64,000 bases of DNA, from assembly GCF_965243865.1 (NCBI RefSeq), contig NZ_OZ251603.1:1364001-1428000 (forward strand), given 5' to 3'. Source of the stretch: Hyphomicrobium_A sp965243865 (GTDB taxonomy: Bacteria > Pseudomonadota > Alphaproteobacteria > Rhizobiales > Hyphomicrobiaceae). The notes beneath the pieces were generated by a model. The model was not told the DNA's origin and did not search any database. It was given only the letters and a program-made list of their open reading frames with translations. This document shows positions 33,231-41,890 of this stretch, in pieces. The position numbers and the translations under genes were made by a program. Each line of letters starts with the position of its first letter. Positions within the stretch are counted from its first letter, which is position 1.

Positions 33231-33936
33231 TTATCGCCAACGATCTGCAGTGCTGGAACGCCATCAGGGCCGGGTCGTAAGCATCGGGCGCATCGATGAG
33301 AGCGACGTGCTCGACGCCTACCGCCGCTGGGCACCCGTTTACGACTACACCTTCGGCCTCGTCGCCGGCGAAAGCCGCCGTCACGCGGTTCAGGTTCTCA
33401 ACCAGAGGCAGGGACGCATCCTCGAAGTTGGCGTCGGCACTGGCCTTTCTCTCCCCGACTACAAGCGTCATCTCGAAGTTGTCGGCATCGACCTTTCCCC
33501 CGAGATGCTCGAAAAGGCCCGCGAGCGCGTGAACGAGGCGAAGCTCGATCACGTCACCGGCCTGCACGAGATGGACGCATCCGATCTCAAATTCGCTGAC
33601 GGCTCCTTCGACATCGTCGTCGCCATGTTCGTGATGACGGTCGTGCCGGACCCCGAAAAGGTCATGCGCGAGTTGTCCCGCGTGGTGAAGCCGGGCGGCG
33701 AGGTCATGCTGGTCAATCATTTCAGCCAGCGCGAAGGCGTGCGCGGCTGGGTCGAGCGGCGCATGGCTCCGTTTGCCGACAAGATCGGCTGGCGCTCGAT
33801 CTTCGATCAGTCGCGCGTTGAGGTCTGCGACGACCTCGAGCTGCTGGAACGCAAGGCGCTGCGGCCGTTCGGGCTTTTCACCATGATGCGTTTCGCCAAG
33901 CGCGACACGGCGCGTCAGCCCGTGGCTGCCGAATAA
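33217..33936 (+). CDS. pmtA: Phosphatidylethanolamine N-methyltransferase-like protein
   Basis: The ~239-aa enzyme has VLDAYRRWAPVYDYTFG, GRILEVGVGTGLSLPDY (SAM motif I), VVGIDLSPEMLEKARER, SFDIVVAMFVMTVVPDPEKVMRELSRVVKPGGEVMLVNHF and RPFGLFTMMRFAK, the pattern of Rhodobacter-type PmtA. It should convert phosphatidylethanolamine to phosphatidylcholine at the cytoplasmic membrane. ATG 33217 overlaps mnmA by 14 bp; GTG 33208 is a possible earlier start. Another small SAM methyltransferase role cannot be excluded. Confidence 0.83.
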   Translation: MSQTDYRQRSAVLERHQGRVVSIGRIDESDVLDAYRRWAPVYDYTFGLVAGESRRHAVQVLNQRQGRILEVGVGTGLSLPDYKRHLEVVGIDLSPEMLEKARERVNEAKLDHVTGLHEMDASDLKFADGSFDIVVAMFVMTVVPDPEKVMRELSRVVKPGGEVMLVNHFSQREGVRGWVERRMAPFADKIGWRSIFDQSRVEVCDDLELLERKALRPFGLFTMMRFAKRDTARQPVAAE

Positions 33937-33962
33937 ATTGTGGCGCAACGGCCGGCGGATTC

Positions 33963-33992
33963 TTGACAGTGCCCGCCGGCACTCCGTAAATG
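33963..33992 (+). promoter_or_regulatory. Sigma70-type promoter of the CAU-anticodon tRNA
   Basis: TTGACA (33963-33968), 18-bp spacer, TAAATG (33987-33992), ending 10 bp before the tRNA. Confidence 0.7.
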
Positions 33993-34002
33993 CGCGCCAC
34001 GT

Positions 34003-34079
34003 GGCGGGATAGCTCAGGTGGTTAGAGCGAAGGTCTCATAATCCTTAGGTCGGCGGTTCGAGTCCGCCTCCCGCTACCA
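34003..34079 (+). tRNA. tRNA-Met (CAT), elongator type
   Basis: GGCGGGA pairs with TCCCGCT (first pair G-T), followed by discriminator A and an encoded CCA. The D-arm is TAGCTCAGGTGGTTAGAGC, the anticodon loop CTCATAA, the T-loop GGTTCGAGTCC. The stem next to the loop has a T-T mismatch at its closing position. An elongator Met identity fits best; a CAT anticodon can also be tRNA-Ile with lysidine. The initiator features (three G-C pairs in the anticodon stem) are absent. Confidence 0.93.
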
Positions 34080-34154
34080 TCAATCAAAAATTGAACTATG
34101 TCAGCGCCAGAGACCGGCACGCACCGCCGTCTCACAGTGCGCCGCCATTGGCAA

Positions 34155-34499
34155 TCAGTCGGCGTGCTCGTCCGCCAATGCCGCGATCGGCTTCATGCGC
34201 CCGAAAGCCAGCACAGGCTCGATCCAGTAAACGAGATCGGCAATTGCCGCCTTCAATCGGATTTCCTCGACCAGAAGCTCGATGCGCGCGCGCGGCAGCA
34301 CCACCATCAGCACTCCGCGCGTGATCCGCCCCCGCACGCGTTCGCGCATGCTGGCCTCCGCGAAAGAATGCCCATGCCCCTCCGCTTGCCACGTCGTGAA
34401 GCCCGAAACCGGTGGCTCGGAATTCATCAGCACCTCCACGAGGTGAGTTTCAGACGCCGGCGGATAGACGAGCGTCAGCTTGCAAAGGGATTGGTCCAT
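34155..34499 (-). CDS. DUF3240 family protein of metal-efflux loci
   Basis: The 114-aa cytoplasmic-type protein reads KLTLVYPPASETHLVEVLMNSEPPVSGFTTWQAEGHG...VRGRITRGVLMVVLPRARIELLVEEI, the pattern of DUF3240, a PII-like small protein found beside CusA/CzcA pumps. It overlaps the pump gene by 25 bp on the same strand, so it is co-transcribed. A regulatory or sensing role in metal export is inferred from context. Confidence 0.8.
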   Translation of the reverse strand: MDQSLCKLTLVYPPASETHLVEVLMNSEPPVSGFTTWQAEGHGHSFAEASMRERVRGRITRGVLMVVLPRARIELLVEEIRLKAAIADLVYWIEPVLAFGRMKPIAALADEHAD

Positions 34500-37400
34500 G
34501 CCAGGCTCCGTGAATCCGCACGCGCAGCTCCGGCGGCAACGCCGAAGCGGCGGAAGAGAATGGGCAGCAGGATGAGCGTCAGCGTCGTCGACGTCACCAG
34601 ACCGCCGATGACAACGATCGCCAGCGGTTTCTGAATTTCTGATCCCGGGCCACTCGCATATAGCAGCGGTACCAGACCGAAGGCGGCGATGCTGGCCGTC
34701 ATCAACACGGGCCGTAAGCGGCGCATCGACCCTTCGAACACCACCTGCTTGACCGGCATGCCGGTCGCGAGCAGCTGATTGAAGTAGCTCACCAGCACCA
34801 GCCCGTTGAGCACAGCAATTCCAAGCAGTGCAATGAAACCGACCGACGCGGGGACGGAGAGGTATTCACCCGAGATCCAAAGCGCCAGCACACCGCCGAT
34901 CAAAGCAAACGGGATGTTCGCCAAGATCAGCGAGGCCTGCCGGAGGGACCGCAGCGTTGCAAACAGCACCACGAAGATGAGCGCCAGGGCGATCGGCACC
35001 ACGACGGCAAGGCGCGTTGCGGCACGCCGCTGGTTCTCGAATTCGCCGCCCCACACGAGGCGATAGCCCGGCGGCAGCTTCACAGCGGCATCGACGGCCT
35101 TCTGCGCATCCTCGACGAACCCAACGAGGTCGCGCCCCGACACATACGCCTGCACGATGGCAAAGCGCGACGCATTCTCGCGATCGACCTTCACAAGGCC
35201 AGCCGTGCGCTTCAGATTCGCCACATCGCCGATGCGCACGAGCCCGCCGTCGCCAGCAACGAGCTGGCTCTGCATGAACAGCTCGGGCGCCTTGCGCAGC
35301 GTCTCGGGACCGCGAATGACGATATTGGTGCGCTTCTGCCCTTCGGGAACGATGCCCGCAGGGGTGCCTTCGAGCAGGGCACGCAACTCATCCTCGATGC
35401 GCGTCACCGAAAGCCCTGTGCGGCCGGCAGTGAGCCGGTTCATCTCGATCTGCAGATAGTCGACAGTATCGTTAGACGCAGTGAACACTTCGGCAGCGCC
35501 GCGCACACCGGCAATCGCCTTCTGGATCTCTCCGGCAAGTTTCGCCAGCTCGTTGAGGTCGGAGCCGAAGATCTTCACCGCAAGATCGCCGCGCGCACCC
35601 GTCAGCATTTCCGATGTTCGCATCTCGATCGGCTGCGTGAACGAGAATTCCACCCCGGCCATATCCGCCATGGCATCGCGCAATTGCTGCAGCAGCCAAT
35701 CCTTGTCCGGCACACGCCACGTCTCTTTGGGCTTCAGCACCAAGAACGCGTCCGTGTCATTGGGGCTCATCGGGTCGAGCCCCAGTTCGTCGGTGCCGAC
35801 ACGCGATATGACTTCCTGCACCTCAGGCACGCGTTCCAGCAGTGTCCTCTGGATTCGCAGGTCGCCGTCGATGCTGTGTTCGAGATTGATCGAGGGTAAC
35901 TTGGTCGTCTGCATGATGACCGAACCCTCGTCCATCGTCGGCATGAATGTCTTTCCGACTGCAAGATAGCCCATGACCATTGCGATGACGCCCACTACCG
36001 CTGCCAGATACACGGGGTACGGAAACGCCAGACAGAAGCGCAGCAGCGGCCGATAGCCGGCCTCGATGATGCGCATGAGAATGGGGTTCTTGTGCGCCTT
36101 GCCCCGCAGGACCAGCGACGACAGAGCCGGAATGAGCGTCAGCGAGAGCAGCAGCGACGCCGACAACGCCAACACGATCGTGATGGCAACAGGCGCGAAC
36201 AGCTTGCCTTCCAGGCCTTCCAGCGACAGCAGCGGCAGGAACACCAGACAGATGATCAGGATGCCCGATGCGACCGGCGTCACCACCTCCGACGCCGCCA
36301 TGTAGATGTGATGCAACGGGGGAATGCGCGTATCGCCGGCATGATGGTTGAGCCGCTCGACTGCGTTCTCGACCACGACGACCGCGGCATCGACGATCAG
36401 GCCGATTGCGATGGCAAGGCCGCCCAGGCTCATGAGGTTGGCGGACATCCCCAGCAGCTTCATCAACAGGAACGTCATCAGCGCAGACATCGGAAGCGTG
36501 ACCGCCACCACGATCGAAGCGCGAAGGTCACCGAGGAACAGGATCAGCAGCACCACCACCAGCACTGTTGCCTCGAGCAGCGCCTTGGAAACCGTGCCGA
36601 CGGCGCGCTGGATGAGATCCGACCGATCATAGAAGGTGTGCAGCTCCACACCTGGCGGAAGCGTCGACTTCAATTCCTCTAACTGCCGCCGCACGCCTTT
36701 GACGATGCTGCTCGCATCCGCACCGCGCAGCGACAGGACGAGCCCCTCCACCGCCTCGCCTTTGCCATCCTTCGTCACGGCACCATAGCGGGTGAGATTA
36801 CCGATGCCGACCGCAGCTACATCTTGCAGGCGCAAAACCTTGCCGCCCTCCGATCGCAGCACGATCTGCTGCAGGTCGGCCGGCGTCTTGATCGCACCCT
36901 CCGCGCGCACCACCAACGCCTTTTCGCCATCAGATAGGCGCCCGGCACCGTCATTGCGGTTCGTCGCGGCGATGGCTTCCTTGATGTCGGTGAGCGAGAT
37001 GCCGGCGGCGGCCAGCGCCGCGCTGTCTGGCACGACTTCGAACGTGCGCACCATGCCGCCCAGCGCATTCACGTCGGCGACACCTGGAATGGTGCGCAGC
37101 GCCGGCCGGATCGTCCAGTCCAGCAGCGTTCGGCGCTCCTCGAGCGAGAGGTCGCCACCTTCGATCGTGAACATGAAAACGTCGGACAGCGGCGTCGAAA
37201 TGGGAGCAAGCCCACCCGAGGCATTCGCCGGAAGAGCATCGCTCGCGCCCGCAAGCCGTTCTGCAACCTGCTGACGCGCCCAGTAGATATCGGTGCCGTC
37301 CTCGAAATTGAGAGTGATGTCGGCAATCGCATATTTCGCCGATGAACGCAGGATCGAAAGGTGCGGAATACCGAGCAGTTCCAGCTCGATCGGCGTGATG

Positions 37401-37597
37401 ACACGCGTCTCCACCTCTTCCGGCGTCATGCCGGGCGCCTTCATGATGATCTTCACCTGGACCGAAGAGATGTCCGGGAAGGCATCGATCGGAATGCGCA
37501 TGAACGCCCACGCGCCAGCCACCGCGACCAGCAACGAGCAGAACAGCACGAATGCTCGCTGCGTCAGCGCGAACTCGACGACCCGGCGCAACAGCAT
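34475..37597 (-). CDS. Heavy-metal RND efflux pump (CzcA/CusA family)
   Basis: This 1040-aa inner-membrane pump begins RAFVLFCSLLVAVAGAWAFMRIPIDAFPDISSVQVKI, the hallmark HME-RND start, and has LAIAIGLIVDAAVVVVENAVERL in TM4, FMPTMDEGSVIMQ and EMRTSEMLTGARGDLAVKIFG in the periplasmic part. It should export metal cations through the periplasm. The TM4 motif is neither the classic DFG-x-IVDGAV of CzcA nor the Met-rich CusA form, so the metal is open. The adaptor gene precedes it with a 1-bp gap (TAG-T-ATG). No outer-membrane channel gene is linked. Confidence 0.93.
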   Translation of the reverse strand: MLLRRVVEFALTQRAFVLFCSLLVAVAGAWAFMRIPIDAFPDISSVQVKIIMKAPGMTPEEVETRVITPIELELLGIPHLSILRSSAKYAIADITLNFEDGTDIYWARQQVAERLAGASDALPANASGGLAPISTPLSDVFMFTIEGGDLSLEERRTLLDWTIRPALRTIPGVADVNALGGMVRTFEVVPDSAALAAAGISLTDIKEAIAATNRNDGAGRLSDGEKALVVRAEGAIKTPADLQQIVLRSEGGKVLRLQDVAAVGIGNLTRYGAVTKDGKGEAVEGLVLSLRGADASSIVKGVRRQLEELKSTLPPGVELHTFYDRSDLIQRAVGTVSKALLEATVLVVVLLILFLGDLRASIVVAVTLPMSALMTFLLMKLLGMSANLMSLGGLAIAIGLIVDAAVVVVENAVERLNHHAGDTRIPPLHHIYMAASEVVTPVASGILIICLVFLPLLSLEGLEGKLFAPVAITIVLALSASLLLSLTLIPALSSLVLRGKAHKNPILMRIIEAGYRPLLRFCLAFPYPVYLAAVVGVIAMVMGYLAVGKTFMPTMDEGSVIMQTTKLPSINLEHSIDGDLRIQRTLLERVPEVQEVISRVGTDELGLDPMSPNDTDAFLVLKPKETWRVPDKDWLLQQLRDAMADMAGVEFSFTQPIEMRTSEMLTGARGDLAVKIFGSDLNELAKLAGEIQKAIAGVRGAAEVFTASNDTVDYLQIEMNRLTAGRTGLSVTRIEDELRALLEGTPAGIVPEGQKRTNIVIRGPETLRKAPELFMQSQLVAGDGGLVRIGDVANLKRTAGLVKVDRENASRFAIVQAYVSGRDLVGFVEDAQKAVDAAVKLPPGYRLVWGGEFENQRRAATRLAVVVPIALALIFVVLFATLRSLRQASLILANIPFALIGGVLALWISGEYLSVPASVGFIALLGIAVLNGLVLVSYFNQLLATGMPVKQVVFEGSMRRLRPVLMTASIAAFGLVPLLYASGPGSEIQKPLAIVVIGGLVTSTTLTLILLPILFRRFGVAAGAARADSRSLAWTNPFAS

Positions 37598-37598
37598 A

Positions 37599-38663
37599 CT
37601 ATTCTCCGCCGATCATGTTCTCGAGCTGTGCAAGGCCCGACACGGCGACCTTCTCGCCGGGGTTGATCGCGCCCTCGATCGTGGCGCCGTGCAGCGTTTT
37701 GCCCTTCAAGGTAACCGCGAGCACGTTGAAGCCCGTCTGAGTGCGAACGAACACGCTCGGCTTCCCGCGCAGCCACACGACGGCGGATGCCGGCACATCG
37801 AGACCGCTCTGTGCAGCTTCACGGTGAATGCTCAACGTCACCATCTGCCCCGGTACGAAACCCGAGTTCGCCGGGATGCTTCCGGTCAGGAGAGCCGATC
37901 GCGTTCGCGCATCTATCGAGTGGCTCACCGACAGCACTTTCCCGGTCGCGCCGTTATCGAGCCGGATCGTGTCACCCGCACGAACCTTGCCGATGAGCGA
38001 TGCCGGAAGCTGCGCTTCGACCCAAAGGTCGTCGCTCGTGTCTATTGTGACAGCAGGCGCCATGGCGACGATGCTGGCGCCCGGCGCGACGTTCGATTCG
38101 ACGACGCGTCCCCCGCGCTGCGCGATCAGCGCATATGACCCGTCGGGGTTCGTCTTGATGTTGCCAAGCGTCACGAGCCGGCGATGTTCCTCGACGACGG
38201 CCTGCAATCCCGCCCGCTGCGCCTCTGTCTCCGCAGCGCGTGTCGGAGAAGCGATGTTCTTCTCGGCAAGTCCCTTGTATCGCTCGGCCACCGCCTGCGC
38301 GGCGCTGAGATTGGCTTCGGCCTGACGCAGCTGCGAAAGCGTTTCGACCAGTTCGCGGCTCGCAATCGTCATAAGGATAGCGCCGGGGGCCACGGTCTGC
38401 CCCGGCAGCACCTCGACGGAAACGACCGTACCCGCAAACGGTGCCGGCACCGCCATGCGGGAGTTCATCGGGGGAATGATTGTGCCGGGCAGAAGCGCGA
38501 TGGCCTCTTCCGTGGCTGGCCGAACCTCTTCGAGGCGGATCTCCAAGCGATCAATCTGCGCTTCCGAAACGGCAATATCCGATGCGCAAGCCGCAGACAG
38601 CGGCGCGACGAGAGCCGCGACCACGTTAGCAACTGCAAAAAGCTCTCGCCTTGTTATGAACAT
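37599..38663 (-). CDS. Periplasmic adaptor of heavy-metal RND efflux (CusB/CzcB family)
   Basis: I start at ATG 38663, which begins a signal peptide (MFITRRELFAVANVVAALVAPLSAACA); the longer frame from 38741 has no such N-terminus. The 354-aa product has a split barrel-sandwich domain (PAPFAGTVVSVEVLPGQTVAPGAILMTIAS and ALIAQRGGRVVESNVAPGASI) around a helical hairpin. It lacks a His- or Met-rich metal-binding N-terminus. It should link the pump to an outer-membrane channel encoded elsewhere. It is the first gene of the minus-strand operon, divergent from a two-component system. Confidence 0.88.
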   Translation of the reverse strand: MFITRRELFAVANVVAALVAPLSAACASDIAVSEAQIDRLEIRLEEVRPATEEAIALLPGTIIPPMNSRMAVPAPFAGTVVSVEVLPGQTVAPGAILMTIASRELVETLSQLRQAEANLSAAQAVAERYKGLAEKNIASPTRAAETEAQRAGLQAVVEEHRRLVTLGNIKTNPDGSYALIAQRGGRVVESNVAPGASIVAMAPAVTIDTSDDLWVEAQLPASLIGKVRAGDTIRLDNGATGKVLSVSHSIDARTRSALLTGSIPANSGFVPGQMVTLSIHREAAQSGLDVPASAVVWLRGKPSVFVRTQTGFNVLAVTLKGKTLHGATIEGAINPGEKVAVSGLAQLENMIGGE

Positions 38664-38706
38664 ACGGCGCAACCCTCCCGGTGCGTTTAAGGGCTGTGCC
38701 ACACCT

Positions 38707-38793
38707 ACCTGAAACCAACCTGAAAGCTGGAATCGGTCCAAAGACGGCGCGGCCCGTTCTTCAGCCCGACTGGGCTTTCAGCTTGAATTCAGC
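38707..38793. promoter_or_regulatory. Direct-repeat operators between efflux operon and two-component genes
   Basis: ACCTGAAA occurs twice 11 bp apart (38707-38714 and 38718-38725). The reverse-oriented TTCAGC occurs at 38777-38782 and 38788-38793, again 11 bp apart, with another copy at 38760-38765. Tandem half-sites one helical turn apart are typical for OmpR/PhoP-family regulators such as the one encoded next door. One pair points to each divergent transcript. Confidence 0.6.
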
Positions 38794-38808
38794 TGCCTGC
38801 CCTATGAG

Positions 38809-39483
38809 TTGCGGAAATTGGAGGCTCTCATTCGCATCTTGCTGGTCGAGGACGACGACGACATCGCTGGGCGGCTCGTTTCTGGGCTGCGAACGGCAGG
38901 ATTCGTCGTGGATCGTGCAATGACCGGAGAGGACGGCGTCGTCATGGGGCTGGGCGATCAATACGAGGCTGCAGTGCTCGACCTCGGTTTGCCTAAAATG
39001 CAAGGCATCGCCGTCCTGAAGAAGTGGCGGATCGAAAAGTGCGACATGCCCGTGCTGATCCTTAGCGCACAGGGAACATGGACTGAGAAAGTCGAAGGTC
39101 TGAATGCAGGCGCCGACGACTACATCACCAAGCCGTTCCACATTCCCGAGGTCGTCGCGCGGCTGCGCGCACTCATTCGGCGCAAATCCGGCGCCGCCGA
39201 TGCGCTTCTGAAGCACAAGGACGTCTGCCTCGATACCGTATCCGGCAAGGCAACGATTTCAGGTGTGCCGGTAGACCTAACGGCCTCCGAGCTGAAGCTC
39301 TTGACCTACTTCATGCACCGCCCGGGCCGCATCATCTCCCAGGGCGAACTGACCGAGCGCCTCTACGCGCTCGAAGAGACCGCAGAGTCCAACACCATCG
39401 AAGTGTACATCAGCCGCCTGCGCCGCAAGCTTGGCCGCGACGTCATCACGACAGTGCGCGGCCTCGGCTACCGGATGGATTGA
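38809..39483 (+). CDS. OmpR/PhoP-family response regulator
   Basis: The 224-aa protein has a receiver domain with the acidic pocket ILLVEDDDD, phospho-acceptor Asp58 (AAVLDLGLP) and Lys in ITKPFH, and a winged-helix DNA-binding domain ending SNTIEVYISRLRRKLG...VRGLGYRMD. TTG 38809 gives the longest form; a TTG at 38818 is also possible. It overlaps the sensor kinase frame and is divergent from the heavy-metal efflux operon, which is its likely target. The signal could be a metal, but PhoPQ-like general envelope sensing is also possible. Confidence 0.9.
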   Translation: MRKLEALIRILLVEDDDDIAGRLVSGLRTAGFVVDRAMTGEDGVVMGLGDQYEAAVLDLGLPKMQGIAVLKKWRIEKCDMPVLILSAQGTWTEKVEGLNAGADDYITKPFHIPEVVARLRALIRRKSGAADALLKHKDVCLDTVSGKATISGVPVDLTASELKLLTYFMHRPGRIISQGELTERLYALEETAESNTIEVYISRLRRKLGRDVITTVRGLGYRMD

Positions 39484-39488
39484 AGCCG

Positions 39489-40844
39489 ATGATACGCAGC
39501 CTCAAAACCCGGCTCATCACCGTGGCGACCATCTGGATCGCCATCGCTGTCATCGTCTCCGGCTTCCTGCTTTCGCGCGTGACGAGGGAATTTCTCGTCG
39601 GCCAGTTCTACGACGAGCTTTATGTCCACCTCGACGAACTCCAGGGATTGATGGAGTTCGACGACAAAGGTCAATTCAGTCTTCAGCGCCCGCTCAGCGA
39701 TCCGCGATACCTGAACCCCCTATCCGGCTTTTATTGGGAAATCCAAAAAGGCGATCATCTCCTCGCCCGGTCGTCCTCTCTCGAGGGACCGAAGCTGAAA
39801 GTGCCTGATGACGATGGCGCCGATGCCCAAGTGCACACGCATCGTATCAACGGGCCGACAGGCGAGCTGCTCGTCGCCGAACGTTTGCGCTGGCTCGACA
39901 GCAGCCGCGATCCCCTACGCATCGTCATCGGCACCGATAAGCGCTACCTTGATGGCGAATTACAAAAATTCAACAAGGTGCTCGCCTGGTCGCTGGGTGC
40001 CTTCGCTCTGTCCATGATCGGCGCTGCAGTCCTGCTGCTGCTCTACGCCATGGCGCCATTCGGCCAACTGCGAGCAGCGCTGGCCCGACTGCGCAACAGC
40101 GGCTCTCCACAGGTAAGCGGTTCCTTCCCCGAAGAAGTGCAGCCGCTCATTGACGATCTCAACAATCTACTGACGGCTTCTGGCGAGCAGATTTTGCGCG
40201 CCCGCGCCCAGGCCGGTAACATCGCGCATGGCTTGAAAACACCGCTTGCCGTTCTCGTCGATGAAGCCCGCCAGCTCGATGAAGGCGGCGCAGCGCACTC
40301 AGCGGGCATCATTCGCGAGCAGTGCCGGCGCATGCAAAATCAAATCGACTACCAGATCGCCCGTGCGCGCGCGGCCGTGGGCCGGTCCAGACCCGTCGCC
40401 GCCTCGTCGCTCGGCGACACCGCCGATCAGGTGGTGCGCGCTCTCAGCCGCCTCCATATCGAACGCGGGCTGAAAATCGAGAACCGCGTTCCCGCCAACC
40501 TTATGGTGGCGTGCGAAGCACAGGATCTCAACGAGATGCTCGCCAACCTTGTCGACAACGCCTGCAAGCACGCCAAGACTGAGGTCGTTGTTCGCGCCGA
40601 TGGAAACGCCGCACCGGGCTTTACGTCTGTCAGTGTTGAGGACGACGGCCCAGGGCTGCCCCCGGAGGCATGGGACGTCGTATTCAAGATCGGCGCGCAA
40701 TGGACCAGTCAACCGGGAGGCGGATCCGGCCTCGGTCTTCCTATCGTGCGGGACCTCGTGCAGCTTTATGGCGGCAACATCACGCTCGGACAGTCACCGC
40801 TCGGCGGCCTGCTAGTTACCGTCCAAATTCCCAGCGCTCATTGA
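39489..40844 (+). CDS. Membrane sensor histidine kinase (PhoQ/CusS type)
   Basis: The 451-aa kinase has TM1 near residues 10-30, a periplasmic domain of about 130 residues, TM2 (WSLGAFALSMIGAAVLLLLYAMA), a dimerisation helix with phospho-acceptor His247 in NIAHGLKTPLAVL, and an HATPase domain with NLVDNACKHA (N box), VEDDGPGLP (G1) and GGGSGLGLPIV (G2). HGLKTP rather than HELRTP is typical of PhoQ-like kinases. ATG 39489 lies just after the regulator stop. The pair probably controls the divergent metal-efflux genes. Confidence 0.9.
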   Translation: MIRSLKTRLITVATIWIAIAVIVSGFLLSRVTREFLVGQFYDELYVHLDELQGLMEFDDKGQFSLQRPLSDPRYLNPLSGFYWEIQKGDHLLARSSSLEGPKLKVPDDDGADAQVHTHRINGPTGELLVAERLRWLDSSRDPLRIVIGTDKRYLDGELQKFNKVLAWSLGAFALSMIGAAVLLLLYAMAPFGQLRAALARLRNSGSPQVSGSFPEEVQPLIDDLNNLLTASGEQILRARAQAGNIAHGLKTPLAVLVDEARQLDEGGAAHSAGIIREQCRRMQNQIDYQIARARAAVGRSRPVAASSLGDTADQVVRALSRLHIERGLKIENRVPANLMVACEAQDLNEMLANLVDNACKHAKTEVVVRADGNAAPGFTSVSVEDDGPGLPPEAWDVVFKIGAQWTSQPGGGSGLGLPIVRDLVQLYGGNITLGQSPLGGLLVTVQIPSAH

Positions 40845-40963
40845 CGAGCATCTTTGCATCCTCAATGGGCGCGGCCAAAATCTCGGTGTTCAAGTCTCTC
40901 ACAAGCCCTTGCCAAAAGGTACCCAAGCGCACAACCTGACGCAGCGAACTCACACAGAGGCGT

Positions 40964-41839
40964 GTGATGATGGTACTCAGCTCACTGAAGTCGGGGCTGC
41001 GTCGAGTTCTGGGCCAGACCCAACTTGTCAGCCGGATCGACCAACTGAGTTCCGACATCCAAAGCCTACGCCGACGCATCGATTTCCATATCGAAGCCGT
41101 TCGAGCTTTCGACCTGGGCGAGCGCGCCAGAACCTTGGGGGAGCTCATCACGCCGAAGGCCGCCCTTGGAATAAAAAAGAGGCGCTTCGGATGTGAAGGC
41201 GACGGTGGCTATGTAATGCTCCCGTCCATTGAGGGCCAGCACGTCGCATTGTCGTTCGGAGTAGGAACCAATGCGACCTGGGACGCTGACGTCGCGGCCG
41301 ACGGGCTCCTTGTCCACCAATTCGATCACACGATCTCGGATCCGCCAATTATCGACGACCGGATCATTTTCCACCGTCAACAGATCATGGCCAAGCCCGC
41401 CGCCAGCGGCGTAACGTTGTCCCAGATCTTGGATGAACTGAAAGTAACTGCTCAGGCCCCAACGATCCTCAAAATCGACATTGAAGGGGACGAGTGGGCG
41501 GTGTTTGACGCGGTGTCTGACGACGCGCTCTTTCGAATCTCGCAAATCGTATGTGAGTTCCATTTCTTCGATCGCATTGCTCACGACGCGACGTACGCGA
41601 CTTATGCCCGCGTCCTCCGCAAGCTCAATAACCGCTTTCAGTCAGTCCACGTACACGCAAACAACTATGCTCCCATGCTTCTATTGGGAGGCGTTCCATT
41701 CCCCTGCGTTCTCGAAGTATCGTACGCAAGCCGCAGCCACTACAAATTTGAGGAAACCACCGAGCGGTTCCCCGGTAGCTTGGACAATCCAAACAAGATG
41801 GACACGCCCGACTACTACTTAGGGCGCTTCGAATTCTGA
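40964..41839 (+). CDS. FkbM/Methyltransf_22-like methyltransferase domain protein
   Basis: The 291-aa protein has an N-terminal coiled stretch (SRIDQLSSDIQSLRRRIDFHIEAVRAF), then RRFGCEGDGGYVMLPSIEGQHVALSFGVGTNATWDADVAADG, where the Gly-rich strand would bind SAM, and APTILKIDIEGDEWAVFD, the D-I-E-G-x-E motif of FkbM-type enzymes. Such enzymes methylate glycans or peptides, often of the cell surface; the substrate here is unknown. By eye the coding sequence is less GC-rich than its neighbours, so it may have been acquired. It stands alone. Confidence 0.7.
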   Translation: MMMVLSSLKSGLRRVLGQTQLVSRIDQLSSDIQSLRRRIDFHIEAVRAFDLGERARTLGELITPKAALGIKKRRFGCEGDGGYVMLPSIEGQHVALSFGVGTNATWDADVAADGLLVHQFDHTISDPPIIDDRIIFHRQQIMAKPAASGVTLSQILDELKVTAQAPTILKIDIEGDEWAVFDAVSDDALFRISQIVCEFHFFDRIAHDATYATYARVLRKLNNRFQSVHVHANNYAPMLLLGGVPFPCVLEVSYASRSHYKFEETTERFPGSLDNPNKMDTPDYYLGRFEF

Positions 41840-41890
41840 CATCCAGTGGCTACCCCGCTGCGCCTCCCACATCAGGCACGCAGAGCTGCA

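Noticed and set aside
34003..34079. Initiator tRNA or tRNA-Ile with lysidine
   Set aside because: The anticodon stem lacks the three G-C pairs of initiators; sequence agrees better with elongator tRNA-Met, though Ile cannot be fully excluded.
36092..36682. 196-aa plus-strand frame opposite the metal pump
   Set aside because: Gln/Arg/His-rich antisense translation with no domain, wholly within a conserved gene.
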